Positions 11,967 through 22,569 of a stretch of DNA of 64,000 bases are shown one piece after another. This DNA comes from Camellia lanceoleosa (lineage: Eukaryota > Streptophyta > Magnoliopsida > Ericales > Theaceae). Position numbers and translations under genes: made by a program. The stretch lies in assembly GCA_025200525.1 (NCBI GenBank), contig JANUSC010000376.1, forward strand, positions 1 through 64,000. The letters run 5' to 3'. The number at the start of each line of letters is the position of its first letter. Position 1 is the first letter of the stretch. Below the pieces are notes generated by a model that was not told the DNA's origin, did not search any database, and saw only the letters and a program-made list of their open reading frames with translations.

Positions 11967-13094
11967 GCACCAACCCAAACCTTTGTAAGATGCATCATTG
12001 AAAATTACAAAATTTTCCATACCTGAAGGTAATGTCAAAATTGGTGCGATGGTCAATCTTGTTTTCAATTCATGAAAGGCGATTCCCTTTCTTTGTTCCA
12101 CTCAAAAGGCTACCCTTCGTGTTAATTGGGTAAGAGCCTGACTAATTTCAAAAAGTCCTTCACAAATCTCTGTAGTACCCAAGCCCATGAAGCTGCGAAC
12201 TTATCACATTGGTTGGTATAGGCCAATTCACAATTGCCTCTATTTTCTTGAGTCCTTGAAATTCCTTCCTTGTTGATCACATGTCCTAAGAAAACAACTT
12301 CGTCCAACCAAAACTCACATTTCTTTAGTTTAGCAAATAATTTCCTTTCCCGAAGTATCTGTAAAACAGTTCTCAAGTGATATTCATGTTCAAGTCTATC
12401 CTTGGAATATATCAAAATATCATCGATGAAGACTACAACAAACTCATCAAGGTAGGTTTTGAAATTCTATTCATTAAGTCCATAAATGCTGCCGGAGCAT
12501 TAGTCACCCCAAATGGCATAACAAGAAACTCAAAATGACCATACCTCGTTCTGAATGCGGTTTTCTCAACATCCTCTGCCTTAACTTTCAACTGATGATA
12601 CCCGGATCTCAAGTCAATCTTAGAAAACACACATGATCCTACTGGCAAGCGGTCAAATAAATCATCAATACGGGGTAAAGGGTATTTGTTCTTTATCGTT
12701 ACCTTGTTCAATTCCGATAATCGATGCCTGCGTATAAAGTACCATCCTTCTTTTTCACAAATAACACCAGTGCGCCCCAAGGCGAAGTGCTAGGCCGGAT
12801 AAACCCTTTATCAAGAAGTTCTTGCAACTGTTCCTTTAATTCCTTCATCTCGGCGGTAGCCATCCTGTAGGGAGTTTTAGAAATAGGCTGGGTGCCTGGC
12901 ATAATCTCAATAGTAAATTCTATCTCCCTGTCTACCAATTCTCCTGGTAATTCGTTTGGAAACACATCGGGGAACTCTCTAACAACAAGAATATCATTCA
13001 ATTCGACATTCACAGATTGTTCAGTCAACACATAGCACAGAAAACCCTGGCACCCTTTCCTGATCAGTTTACATGCTTTCATTGCGGATATCAA
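11967..13094 (-). pseudogene. E3 reverse transcriptase - partial RNase H
   Basis: Read on the minus strand, the N-terminal part (13094-12708) shows EFPDVFPNELPG, TPYRMA and [20 protein letters not shown]. The next frame (12780-12433) has [25 protein letters not shown] and [28 protein letters not shown], with the catalytic aspartates, spans about 12440-12408, and [15 protein letters not shown] follows. RNase H begins (12030-11970) with FNDASYKGLGW and is cut there by the LTR join. Two or three frame changes interrupt it. The domain order and motifs are those of chromoviral Pol. Confidence 0.88.
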
Positions 13095-13470
13095 GGTGGA
13101 GGCACTACCCCATTACCCACAAACACAATTTATTTTTGTTCTGGTGGTTTAATTACAACCCTTTTTGTCACACAATCTATAGTGGCACAATATTTGGTCA
13201 ACCAATCCATGCCTAAAATTACATCAAAATGTCTAAAGTTCAAGGGCAACAAATCTATATATAAGGTAGCATCCTCAATATGCATGTCACAAAGCGTATA
13301 TATAGTCACATAACACAATTCCCCGATGGAAGCGGAACCGCATAACAAATATGGCTTGATTCTAGGGTCTTTTTAGGTCTAGATGCAAATGCGTATGTCA
13401 CAAATGAGTGTGTTTATCTAGAATCAATTAATACAAAGGCATCTGATTACATATTGAGATAGTACGAGAC
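13095..13470 (-). pseudogene. E3 aspartic protease (broken)
   Basis: The minus strand shows FVLIDSR near 13435-13410, where the family has LIDSGST, then HFDVILGMDWLTKY (13230-13190) and VIKPPEQK. The glycine of the DSG triad is lost through a small deletion, so the active site is damaged as read. It lies in its normal place between gag and reverse transcriptase. Confidence 0.72.
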
Positions 13471-13579
13471 AACGGCATTGGCATTAGTGTATCACGGAAC
13501 AAGCATAAAAACTCTTCCTGCCTCACTTGTATCCCCGATAATAGTAGATTTCAAAGTATTTCCGGCTTTGGGATTGATC

Positions 13580-14520
13580 TTGAGTGGAACTAGTACGCTA
13601 GTTTCCCCTTGATACGATTACACTCTTGGGCTATATGCCCTTGTTTCCCACTTAGGCGGGCTCGATGCGATATGAGACTCCATGGTGCCTTCTACTACAG
13701 ATGTTGCATATGGGAGCTGTGTCTCGGGAAGAACTCGAAGTATTTGAGGAGCCCGTGTTTTGCTTTTTCAGAAATTTCTTCTTCGAAAAGAAGCCTTGCC
13801 TTTTGTTACCCTTCCATTCTGTTACTGGTTTAGCTTGCCTAGCTATGTTGGCCTCTGATATGATGGCCCTGTCAAGCACCCCAATGTAAGTCTCTAGCTT
13901 TAGAACATTCACCCTTTCTAGGATGTCATTGCAGAGTTCACCTTCAAAATGTCTTACCTTTTTATAGTCTGTATCAATTACATGTGGCGCCAACACAGCC
14001 TTTCATTGAACTTGGCCTCATACTCGACCTTTGTCATGCTCTCTTGAGTTCTATGAACTCTTGCCACTCTATCCCGGACACACTACGGGAAGTACTTGTC
14101 ATAGAATATTTCTAAAATTTCACCCAGTCAACGTCCTTATGATTTTCGCATCAACATCCACCATCTTCTTGCCGTCTTCTAGCATAAAAGTGGCTAGAAG
14201 CACTTTACGAGTCTCTGAGCAGGAAACACTTCAAATAGTTTCTCAATGCGAGGACCCATGCTTTGGCTTTCAACGGATCTAATCCCCGTGGCGTGGTGGT
14301 TTCATTTTCTTGAATTCATGATAAGAGCTATAATCCGGTCATCATTAGATTATCGACGCGTGTGAGTACTGAGGTGGAGGTGGCGGGTGTGGTTGTTGCC
14401 TTGTTGTTGCCACTCTATTCTTTGTCTCAAAGCTTGCCATTTCTTGGATCAATCTTTTCATTACGTCTGTCCAGGGCGATAGAGGACTCCTCTATCCCAT
14501 CACCTGGCTCTCGCCATCGA
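13580..14520 (-). pseudogene. E3 gag (broken)
   Basis: On the minus strand a likely start, ATGGCGAGAGCC, is at about 14519. Later pieces include KVRHFEGEL and LERVNVLKLETYIGVLDRA (13960-13850), which resemble the E2 gag segment FESGLRGPIQDRVNMLNML, and a cysteine-rich ICNICSRRHHG (13720-13690) that matches the first zinc knuckle of E2. It would be the capsid-like protein of the particle. Several frameshifts are present. The stretch 14521-14797 is the untranslated leader and I see nothing else in it. Confidence 0.7.
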
Positions 14521-14797
14521 TTAAACTTGCATTATATTTCATACAAAAGATTCACAAATATGTATACACTAAGAGCACTGCGTATTCAAATAATTGCAAT
14601 GCAAGTAAATTACAACTTATAACACATAATTACTCAAATCAAAACACTTAAGCATATTCTTAATGTTTCTAATGTTCTTATTAAAATAGTTAAGCATATC
14701 ATCAATGCTTCGCTTCATATTTATCACATGAATGCATCTAGATCTCATCTAGGCGGTTATTGCTCTTTTAGGACAAGTGTGTGAGTTATTAACTCGT

Positions 14798-14810
14798 GCT
14801 TTCGATACCA
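14798..14810 (-). other. E3 primer-binding site (initiator tRNA-Met)
   Basis: The plus strand reads GCTTTCGATACCA, whose complement TGGTATCGAAAGC is a distorted TGGTATCAGAGC. It sits three bases inside the LTR end at 14814. Confidence 0.78.
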
Positions 14811-14813
14811 CTC

Positions 14814-16745
14814 TGTCACGACCGAACCACGCCCCTATGGGTTAAGGACATAGCAGGCGATAATCACGAGATTACCTCGGCCTCAAACCAAAATAGGCGT
14901 AACTCAGCGAGTAAAGGGGCCAAGCAGGCGATAATCAAAAACTTTGTCCATAGAGCCGTGCTTATATGCACATCAAAACAAACCATACTCATATATGTTA
15001 ATAACCCACAACAAAACATAGTACCACAAAATTCTTTATAGGCGGGATCATCCAACTAAGTCAACCCATAACAGACTATCTACAAATATACATAAAGTCC
15101 TTGCTAACAAGACAAAGTGTAAATACATAACAAAATAGCAAGGATGGGTCTCGTCGTGAGACACGAGTGACTCCTCAAAACTCATGTTGTTCCTAGCAAA
15201 CTTCAGAAATTTGGGTTTGTGTATCTCTTGGCTCACCTACAAACACATGAATGGCGTGGCGATAGCCGATGAATAATATCAAATCTGAAATTTACATAAC
15301 ATTATAGAACAACATATTCCAAACGGCCTTAGGCCCACTTCATGTTCCTATTTAACATATTCCTCTTTAGGCCTTATCCTTATCTCATTAACTCATTTAC
15401 AATGCTTGACATATGCCTAAGAGTGCTTACAAGTGAAAGAGAACGGAAAACTGAACTTAGAATGCAAAAATAAAATTTCAGAAAACAGGGTCCCCGCTCG
15501 AGCGTGGACTTACCCGCTCGAGTGGACCCTTAAGCCTGCAAAAGTGCTGGTTACCTCAAATTCCTGCTCGAGCGTGAACTCGGCCGCTCGAGCGGACTTC
15601 CTGTCTACATGGCTCCCTGCTCGAGCGTCAACTTCCCCCGCTCGAGCGGGAACCATGTCTGCAAAATATGCTGGGAGCATGAATTCCCCGCTTCAGCGGT
15701 TTCCTTTCGGCGGACACCTAATTCTGGGTTTTCCAGAATGGTTCCCTGAGTTCATTTTTGACATCTAAAGGCTTTAAGCTTGAACCAAAGCACCAAAAAC
15801 ATGCAATTCCATCATATAACACATGGATGTAAACAATATGAAGCCAATCTTCCAAGACCATGGTCCATTTCTTCAAATTTAATCAACATTCTTTTTATAT
15901 GATCAAAATCCATACATTCAAGCTTCATATTAATTTCATAACCTCTTCATGCATGCATGTAAACTTTGACTTCATTTACGTTACAAATGGTGCAAATGAT
16001 GCTCCAAATCATGAAGCTACACCAAAATCATTCATGCGTAAGATTTGATGCTCCATTCTTCATATTTAACATGCCACATGCTAGAACACCCAAAATTGTA
16101 ACAATTATGCACATGCATGTTCATTCTAACTTCAATTTCTGCTCAATCTTAGCCATGAGCTACCATACTACTTGATTTCACAAAATTACATACTCAATTC
16201 ATAAATCAAGAATTGGTTACTCACCTAGGAGCTTCAAGCACTCAATGTTCTTTGAGTTTTAACTTCCAATTTCACAATCTTGCATCAAAATGCACAAGTC
16301 TCTCCCTTCTATCTCTATGGCCGGCCCCTCTCTCTCTCTCTCTCTCTCTCAAGGCATCAAAATCATATTTGAGTTCAAAAGGGACAATGAGAGTGTATAG
16401 GCCTCACATATAAAGCCCTACTAATGCCATATAATAATAATAATAAATAATGTGGCACCAATTCACCAATTAAATCAATTAATCTGGCCCGAATCAATTT
16501 TTCAATTAAATTTCACCGTAGGCTCTAAAAATTATGCCAATCACAATGGCGTAATCAATTTAGGATTACGTGGCGATGGGGCCTCAATTTAATTCCCAAA
16601 ATGATTATTCAAGCGAGATATTCTCACGAGACGGATAGAATTCTAAAATCACATATATTCACATAATGGCACATAAAATCATGTTAAACACATAATCATA
16701 TTCAATTAAGGACCAATTTAGCATATTACGGACAGGGGTATCACA
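14814..16745 (-). repeat. E3 5' LTR, copy C
   Basis: The LTR is 1932 bp. On the minus strand it starts TGTGATACCCC (16745) and ends GGTCGTGACA (14814). It includes a CTCGAG palindrome cluster (15494-15715), a (CT)n run (16328-16352) and an AAT microsatellite (16428-16450). It is shorter than the full LTR because about 540 bp present in copy B are missing at about 15353. Viral sequence follows directly at 16746. No gene. Confidence 0.88.
15494..15715 (+). repeat. Cluster of CGCTCGAGCG-type palindromes in the E3 LTR
   Basis: Seven or so sites with the core GCTCGAGYG recur every 25-40 bp, among them CCGCTCGAGCGG, a perfect 12-bp palindrome, and CCCGCTCGAGCGGG (14 bp). They form a CpG-rich island in an AT-rich LTR. 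The E4 LTRs carry the same core in an otherwise unrelated sequence. They could be protein-binding sites, hairpins or methylation targets, but nothing here decides. Confidence 0.8.
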
Positions 16746-18545
16746 AGAACAATCCTCAATCGAGTTTCTACCAAGAAAAATATGCAAAATTGAGAGAATG
16801 GTATTTTGCAAATTATAATCGAGAACAATTACGAATTTAAAATCCATTATGCATTTTTAGAAAACCAAAAACTATATTCTTTTCCATTATGGTTTATGGA
16901 AAAGGGTAATTTTCAATTCTCAGTTAATATTTTAGAAAATATTGAAACAATGGGTAACTCTTGATGGTAATATAATCTCCTCTATTGACCACAGTAAAGT
17001 CTTTGGAATTACTTCCAAGTGATGCAACTGACCTTTGGTTATTTACGCTTTTGTTGAACCACCAAAAAGCAATAATGCCATAACGATTAGAAATTATTCG
17101 ATAATAAAAGCAGAATAATTATACTAATTTTTACGTCAAACTATGGGTAAGCGATTAACGAGGATTGAAGAAAGCAGTTGTCCATATAAAGGATACTGTC
17201 ACCTTCAACCTAAAGCAGAATATTGACCGTAGCAATAAAACCAACCCCTGGTAACAAAGTTTAATCTTAAACCTAAAAAGGAAAGTTAATTTACGGATAC
17301 TTTAATTGATAAGATAAAAAATCTAAATATTCATACGGAGAATAAGTCACAAGTTAATATGTTGTCCGAGAAATCATATTGAAATAAATGGCGATTATCA
17401 AAATTTGGATTCTTTCCAAATAAGTGAAATTGAGCTAATTTTGAGAATGAACCTTCTTCCATAAATAAAGTCCATTATGGTTCTAAGGTTGTGAGCAAGC
17501 TTATCTGACTCTAGTCGATATTATTATTCGAGATCCTCCTCTGAGATCTTACGTATGAGGAAGATTTTCTTCTTCATCAAAGAGCTTATTCGATTAGAAC
17601 TATCTATGAATGGAATATTGATGGTTTCTGAGAATATCAAATATTTGAAACTTGTCAACATATGCTTATGTTTGCCCTTTGTTTGTAAGTGAAAATCTGA
17701 GATCACCAAGTAGCCGCTTTATTGTTAGTGGCTTTTAAAACGTGCTTAAGGATGGTGGGATAATATTCTCTCTGTTGCCCAATGTCTTTGAAATATTAAG
17801 ATCCACCAAAATAAAGATTGATCCGGACACTAGGCGAAAGCAGAGCAAGATCTTGTTTACACTCTAGTGAATAGCATCATCCTCCATTTTGTAGGAAATG
17901 TTTGGGCATAGAAGATCGTAATAAAGAATTATTACGAGAATCTAAGATGTCCATCTTTATCTCATTTTCGATGGTATAAAGATGTCTTCACCTAAAAGTC
18001 CATAAAAATCGGATGCTAATTGACTATTGGAAAGCTAAGTTTGTTGATGGTCTTCCGCCCTCTTATTTGAAAAGAGTTAAGTGAAATTACGAGATCGTCA
18101 TAATGAATTAGCTATCGATTATAATAGATATACCTATGGTCAACTTGTAGGTATAATTCTTGATGAAGGTCTTGCCTTTGTGTAATGATCTTAAATTACA
18201 ACAATAGATGAAACATCAACATCTTACAAGCGAAAAGAATTAGGTGAATTTTGTGAACAATTTGCTTATCTGATAAAATCTGGTATCCTAGCAGAGAAAA
18301 GACATAAAAGCTCCAAACCTTTTAAGTCTTATGCTAAAAATCGAGAAAATATAAATATCCTAAACAACAAGTCCGACAACAAAAACCTTCTAAAGGTAAA
18401 CAAAAATATTCGAACTAAGCCATCTAAATCCACAATTAAATGTTATAAATGTGGATGGATAGGTCATTATGCTAACGTTGTAAATCTAAAATCCAGAAGC
18501 AATGAGCTATCTCTTGATAATGATATCGACAGATTCTAAGAATGC
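16746..18545 (+). pseudogene. Pararetroviral coat-protein region with CCHC finger (broken)
   Basis: Viral sequence resumes at the E3 LTR end. The first 600 bp are hard to read because of frame breaks. From about 17580 the pattern of a caulimovirid capsid appears in pieces: SEYQIFE (near 17627), then HFRWYKDVF (17963-17990), YWKAKFVDGLPPSYLKRV (18025-18080), YGQLVGIILDEGL (18137-18175) and CNDLKLQ. The zinc knuckle CYKCGWIGHYAN lies at 18441-18476. Its fourth cysteine has been moved out of frame by a one-base loss. The protein would form the virion and bind the pregenome. Confidence 0.82.
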
Positions 18546-19110
18546 TACGATGAATCGGACATCTCATCGATGATGAAGATGAACTTCTGACAATTTATTC
18601 TTTTGATAATGATTCTGACACAAATCACTCTCCAGACCAATGTGACTGTAAAAACCAAATTAATCAAATCTCCGATGAAGTCAACTATTGGAAAGCCATA
18701 GTTGAAATGAATGGACTTGATATTGGAGGACCCAGTATCAATGTTCTTACCGCTGAAGAACAATCCCTGATTGATATTGCAGAAAATATTTCTAATCCAG
18801 AAATGAAATTAAAATTTTTACAATTATGTTTACAGCAACAAAAGAAAGACGAAATTCTTAGCCCTCAACATTACAGTATAAAAGAAGTTTTTCAGAGACT
18901 CCAGCCAGTTTCTAAAGAAAAACCTCTCACAATTCAGGAATTAAAAATGGAAGTAAATGCTTTGAAAGTAGAAATTAAACACTTGCAAACTTCCAATATT
19001 GCTATTAATTCTGAAATTAAAAAGATTAATAGCAAATTCTGAGGCTAAAGAAAACTAGTGGATCCACCTCTGAATCCATCATTATCCAAAACAAAAGAGC
19101 TGATTATCTC
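18546..19110 (+). pseudogene. Pararetroviral linker between coat protein and protease
   Basis: An acidic stretch follows the zinc finger. A longer open piece (18707-19042, 111 codons) is rich in Glu, Lys, Gln and Leu and ends with spaced hydrophobics typical of a coiled coil (from about 18930). I know no catalytic motif in it. Its place between capsid and protease fits a spacer of the ORF1 polyprotein. Confidence 0.65.
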
Positions 19111-19121
19111 ATGCTCATGAA

Positions 19122-19637
19122 TTGATAACTTTTGAAATGGTATATTCGAATAACCTTTATGATAAAACCGATTTTATCATTAAAGATGCCATTGCTCTTG
19201 TAGATAGTGGTGCAGATATGAATTGTATTCAGGAAGGATTAATTCCTACTAAGTACTTTCATAAAACAACCCAATCACTTACAAGTGCTAGTGGTAATTC
19301 GTTATACATCCAGTACAAACTTCCAGAAGTTTTAATTTGTAATCAAGGATTATGCCTTCCAACTTTTTTTGTTCTTATAAAAAATATTTCTCAAGCCATA
19401 ATCCTCGGAACACCATTCTTGTGTCTTTTAATGCCAATCACAAAAATTGATTCTATTGGCATCCATACAACCCTAAATAATCAACAGATTATTTTTAAGT
19501 TTATTACAGAACCTTATACTAAGGAATTAGATCAAATTAAGGATCTAGTTAATTTCAAAGAAAAACAAATTAATTTCCTTCAACAAGAAATTAGTTTTTT
19601 AACTACAGAACAAAGACTTCAACAGTCTTCTTTCTAG
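19122..19637 (+). pseudogene. Pararetroviral aspartic protease (open over 171 codons)
   Basis: The frame has the active-site segment ALVDSGADMNCI (19194-19229), with the catalytic Asp in DSGA, and the second hydrophobic-hydrophobic-Gly element AIILGTPFL (19399-19425), as in retroviral-type proteases. The C-terminal part is charged and coiled-coil-like and leads toward reverse transcriptase. The protease would cut the ORF1 polyprotein. This is the best-preserved viral domain here, closed by a stop at 19635-19637 before the polymerase. The annotated start is only the first ATG of the open piece, since the natural product is processed from ORF1. Confidence 0.88.
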
Positions 19638-19639
19638 TA

Positions 19640-21192
19640 AAAAATTAAATCTCTTGAAAAAAAGAATTTCAAGTCGAAATTTGCGATGATGTTCCTAATG
19701 CTTTTTGGGATGTAAGAAACACATCCTTTCTTTTCCTTATGAGCGAGGATATGATGGCGGAAGAATTCCAACTCGTGCTTGACCAAGTCGGATGAAAAAA
19801 GTATTTAGAACTTTGCAAAGCGAAATTAATACTCTTCTCCAAAAAAAGCTTGTTAGATCGATAGATCTCCACAGGTTATCTTGCCTTCTATGTCAATAAA
19901 ATCAGAAATTGAAAGAGGTGTGCCAAGACTAGTTATTAATTATAAGCCTCTCAATGAAGCCTTACAATGGATAAGATATCCGGTTCCCAATAAGAAAAGA
20001 TCTTTTGGATCGTCTTGAGGATCTTGATCATATTTTCTAAATTTGACATGAAGTTAGGATATTGGCAAGTCCAAATCATTGAACAAGATAGATACAAAAG
20101 CGCTTTTCTGATTACCCTTTGGGCATTTTGAATGGAATGTTATGCCATTTGGTTTGAAAAATCGCCATCTGAATTCGACATATCATGAATGATATTTTTA
20201 ATCCATATCTGAAATTTTCTATACGCTATATTGATGATGTTTTAATTATTCATCCTCGGTGACCAACATATGAAACATCTTAACATTTTTTAAACATGTT
20301 ATCATTAAAAATGGTTTAGTTGTTTCTGCATCAAAAATACAACTTTTGGACTATAATCAGATTTTTAGGCCATAATATTCATAATGGTACAATAATTAGA
20401 TAAATAGGAGTATGGAATTTGCGTCCAAATTTCACGATGAAATAAAAGATAAAACTCAATTCTGAGATTTTAGGAAGTTTGAATTATATTCATGATTACT
20501 ATCCTAATCTTTCTCTTGATCTTGATGTTATATTCGGACTTAGAAAAAATCCTCCACCATGGGGTCTAGAACATACTGAAGCTGTTAAAAGGATAAAAGC
20601 TAGTGTTAAAACTCTACCTTGGTTATCTTTACCACATCGAATGGCGGAAAATTGTTGGCGATGCCTCTAATATTGGTTTCGGTGGCATCCTCAAACAATT
20701 TAATCCAAATACTAATAAAGAAGAACTTTTACGATTTCACTGGTATTTGGAATTCTGTAGCAAACAATTATTCGACAATCAAAAAAGAATGTTTAACAAT
20801 TGTTAAATGTGTCTTAAAATTCCAGGATGATTTACTAAATCAACATTTTCTTATTCGAGTTGATTGTTCTGCAGCAAAACAAATTTTCAAAAAAGATGTT
20901 GAAAATTTAGCCCAAAAACAAATTTTTGCCTCATGAGGCCAACTTTCCGTTTTTATTTTGATATTGAATATATCAAAGGTGAAAATAATTCTCTTCGGAC
21001 TTTCTCACTTTCGTGAATATTTGCGAAATCACATGCGAGTAGAGTGGGGCTCTGAAGGGCGAGGTAGGGGCAATCCCTATCATACAGAATTTCCTGCCCT
21101 TGGTGGCAATTCCAGTAAAAAAGGAGAATCTAGCCGCTCGGCTAAAGATGTCCTCCTTGCTCCAGAAAATACTTATTTCGAACTCCATTATT
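19640..21192 (+). pseudogene. Pararetroviral reverse transcriptase - RNase H, end of ORF1 (broken)
   Basis: Polymerase blocks appear in order: RLVINYKPLNEAL (19929-19967), a KFDMKLGYWQVQI segment (20038-20080) and the catalytic YIDDV (20227-20241). RNase H follows with DASNIGFGGILKQF (20660-20702) and, in another frame, IKKECLTIVKCVLKF (20778-20822). The YIKGENN-like end of RNase H is near 20970. A Gly/Arg/Ser-rich tail then runs to a stop at about 21190. At least six frame changes occur. No integrase follows, which separates it from the Ty3/gypsy elements around it. Confidence 0.88.
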
Positions 21193-21230
21193 GAAGCTGT
21201 CCTCTACATTATCTTGAAGATGTCCGATGG

Positions 21231-22243
21231 ATGGTGATCAGGGAAATTAAGCGGCGATATTTAACCATGCAGAATTCTCCTCCCAATTTTGATCAATACA
21301 GATATGTTTTCGAGCAAATTCTTACTGAACTTGCCTCGGTTCATTTCCAGCATACTTTGGCTGATTCCACCCGAATTGCCAGTCCTATTAATTACAGCAA
21401 AGCTACCATCCAGCAGGTTTTGCCTATGCAAGCTTGGGGTATGCATCCCCATGTTACCAGGACTTTGGAAATTCGCAATAAAGAATCTCGCTATAGTTAT
21501 TGGGATTACATCGATGCCTTTACCCAGGCATTCTATTATATGAATCCCCCACGAAGCCACTCTTGGTTTTTCCGTGTTCTTCGAGCATCCTTAAAAGCGA
21601 TCTCCCCAATTGGTTTCTCGTTTGGTGGGATAAGTTTGGCCTCTGACTCGATGCTTTTCCGAACCTATTAGAGTTGCATTTAATGAATGGCAAGTAACTT
21701 CTGATAAAATTCAGTTAATAAAGATATTTCTATGTCCAAGTCATGGCACATTTTGTCATTCGATTTGGTATCCCATGGATTTGGAAATGGGATTTCGGTG
21801 TGACTTCGAATAAAATTCCTTGCTTAAAGAGATTTTTTCTCTATAAGTGGTGGACCAAGATGGGCGATGCTCGCCTCGTCGAAATTACTCGAAAATCAAA
21901 GCCCATACGAGGCTTCTTGGGATGCTTCTCCAAAACTCATCCCATGCTCGATTCAAAATCCATTTGTCTAGATTCAAATGGAATTACGACAAAAGTTTCG
22001 AAATTTACGGCGAAATTATTTATAAAAAGTATGGATTATATGAAGAAACAATTCCTGCAGTCCCTTTCCAGTGATACTGTCAGCATGAAATCTGGTTCCA
22101 GCCTACATAGTGAAGAAGAAGAACATTTTGATCCTTTAGTGGATGAAAATGAATTTATAGTATTGGCGGGTGGATCTCAAGACCCGAATGAACCGACAAC
22201 GAGCCCAATCTTGGAGATTTTGGGACTCTCTTACGGGGAATGA
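21231..22243 (+). pseudogene. Pararetroviral ORF2, function unknown (broken)
   Basis: A second coding region starts about 40 bp after ORF1 at the ATG of 21231, with another in-line ATG at 21227 in a different frame. The first 140 codons are open and contain QQVLPMQAWGMHPHV (21408-21452) and a Tyr/Trp-rich part (SRYSYWDYIDAFTQAFYYM, 21487-21543). After a frameshift near 21600 it continues through Trp-rich pieces to an acidic tail ending at 22243. I recognise no enzyme motif, finger or membrane segment. A downstream ORF of unknown role is known from the florendovirus lineage; equating this one with it is inference from position. Confidence 0.65.
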
Positions 22244-22437
22244 TTGCGGAGAAAATTAATCAAACAAAAGACAAAGGAAAAGGAAAAGCGAATAATGCCG
22301 TTGTCCTTCCCTTTTGTCTCCCTCCGGCTAATCTACTTTCGGCTTCACAAGGCGACAAAAACCTTTCGGCAAAAAGAAGATGCCTTATGCGCCATATCTC
22401 TGATTGACACCACGGTGTCCATTCTGGTGACTTCTCT

Positions 22438-22548
22438 GACGAAGTTGATAAGGAATCTCGAAGAGATAAGGATGCTCGACTCCACACCAACCGGGACCGC
22501 CACTGTCTCGCTCTATCTTTATCCTTCTCTTTTCTTTTATTATAAATA
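22438..22548 (+). promoter_or_regulatory. Putative pararetroviral promoter (TATA box)
   Basis: TATAAATA at 22541-22548 follows a pyrimidine-rich stretch (22510-22540). A TGACG word (22438-22442) lies about 100 bp upstream, where as-1-like elements occur in caulimovirid promoters. The position after the last ORF and before the leader is the normal place for the pregenomic RNA promoter. The start site would be about 22570-22580. Activity is not shown. Confidence 0.65.
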
Positions 22549-22569
22549 GGTAGCCTCGAGACTTGTTGA

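Larger units (their letters stand above)
10464..16745 (-). mobile_element. E3: minus-strand Ty3/gypsy chromovirus, deleted
   Basis: Read on the minus strand: 5' LTR (16745-14814), initiator-Met primer site (14810-14798), gag, protease, reverse transcriptase, the start of RNase H, then a jump at about 11967 into a partial 3' LTR. Integrase, chromodomain, the polypurine tract and the U3 start of the 3' LTR are gone. The element is inserted in the pararetrovirus: virus lies left of copies A/B and right of 16745. The right flank AGAAC may correspond to the distorted AAAGC at the left join, which would be the 5-bp target duplication. Confidence 0.85.

Noticed and set aside
16328..16352. (CT)n tract as a regulatory GAGA-type element
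   Set aside because: It is an isolated simple repeat in an LTR with no comparable tract in copy B to support function.
16746..22243. A further Ty3/gypsy element
   Set aside because: There is no integrase or LTR. The coat-protein pattern, the protease-polymerase order and the leader with primer site fit Caulimoviridae.
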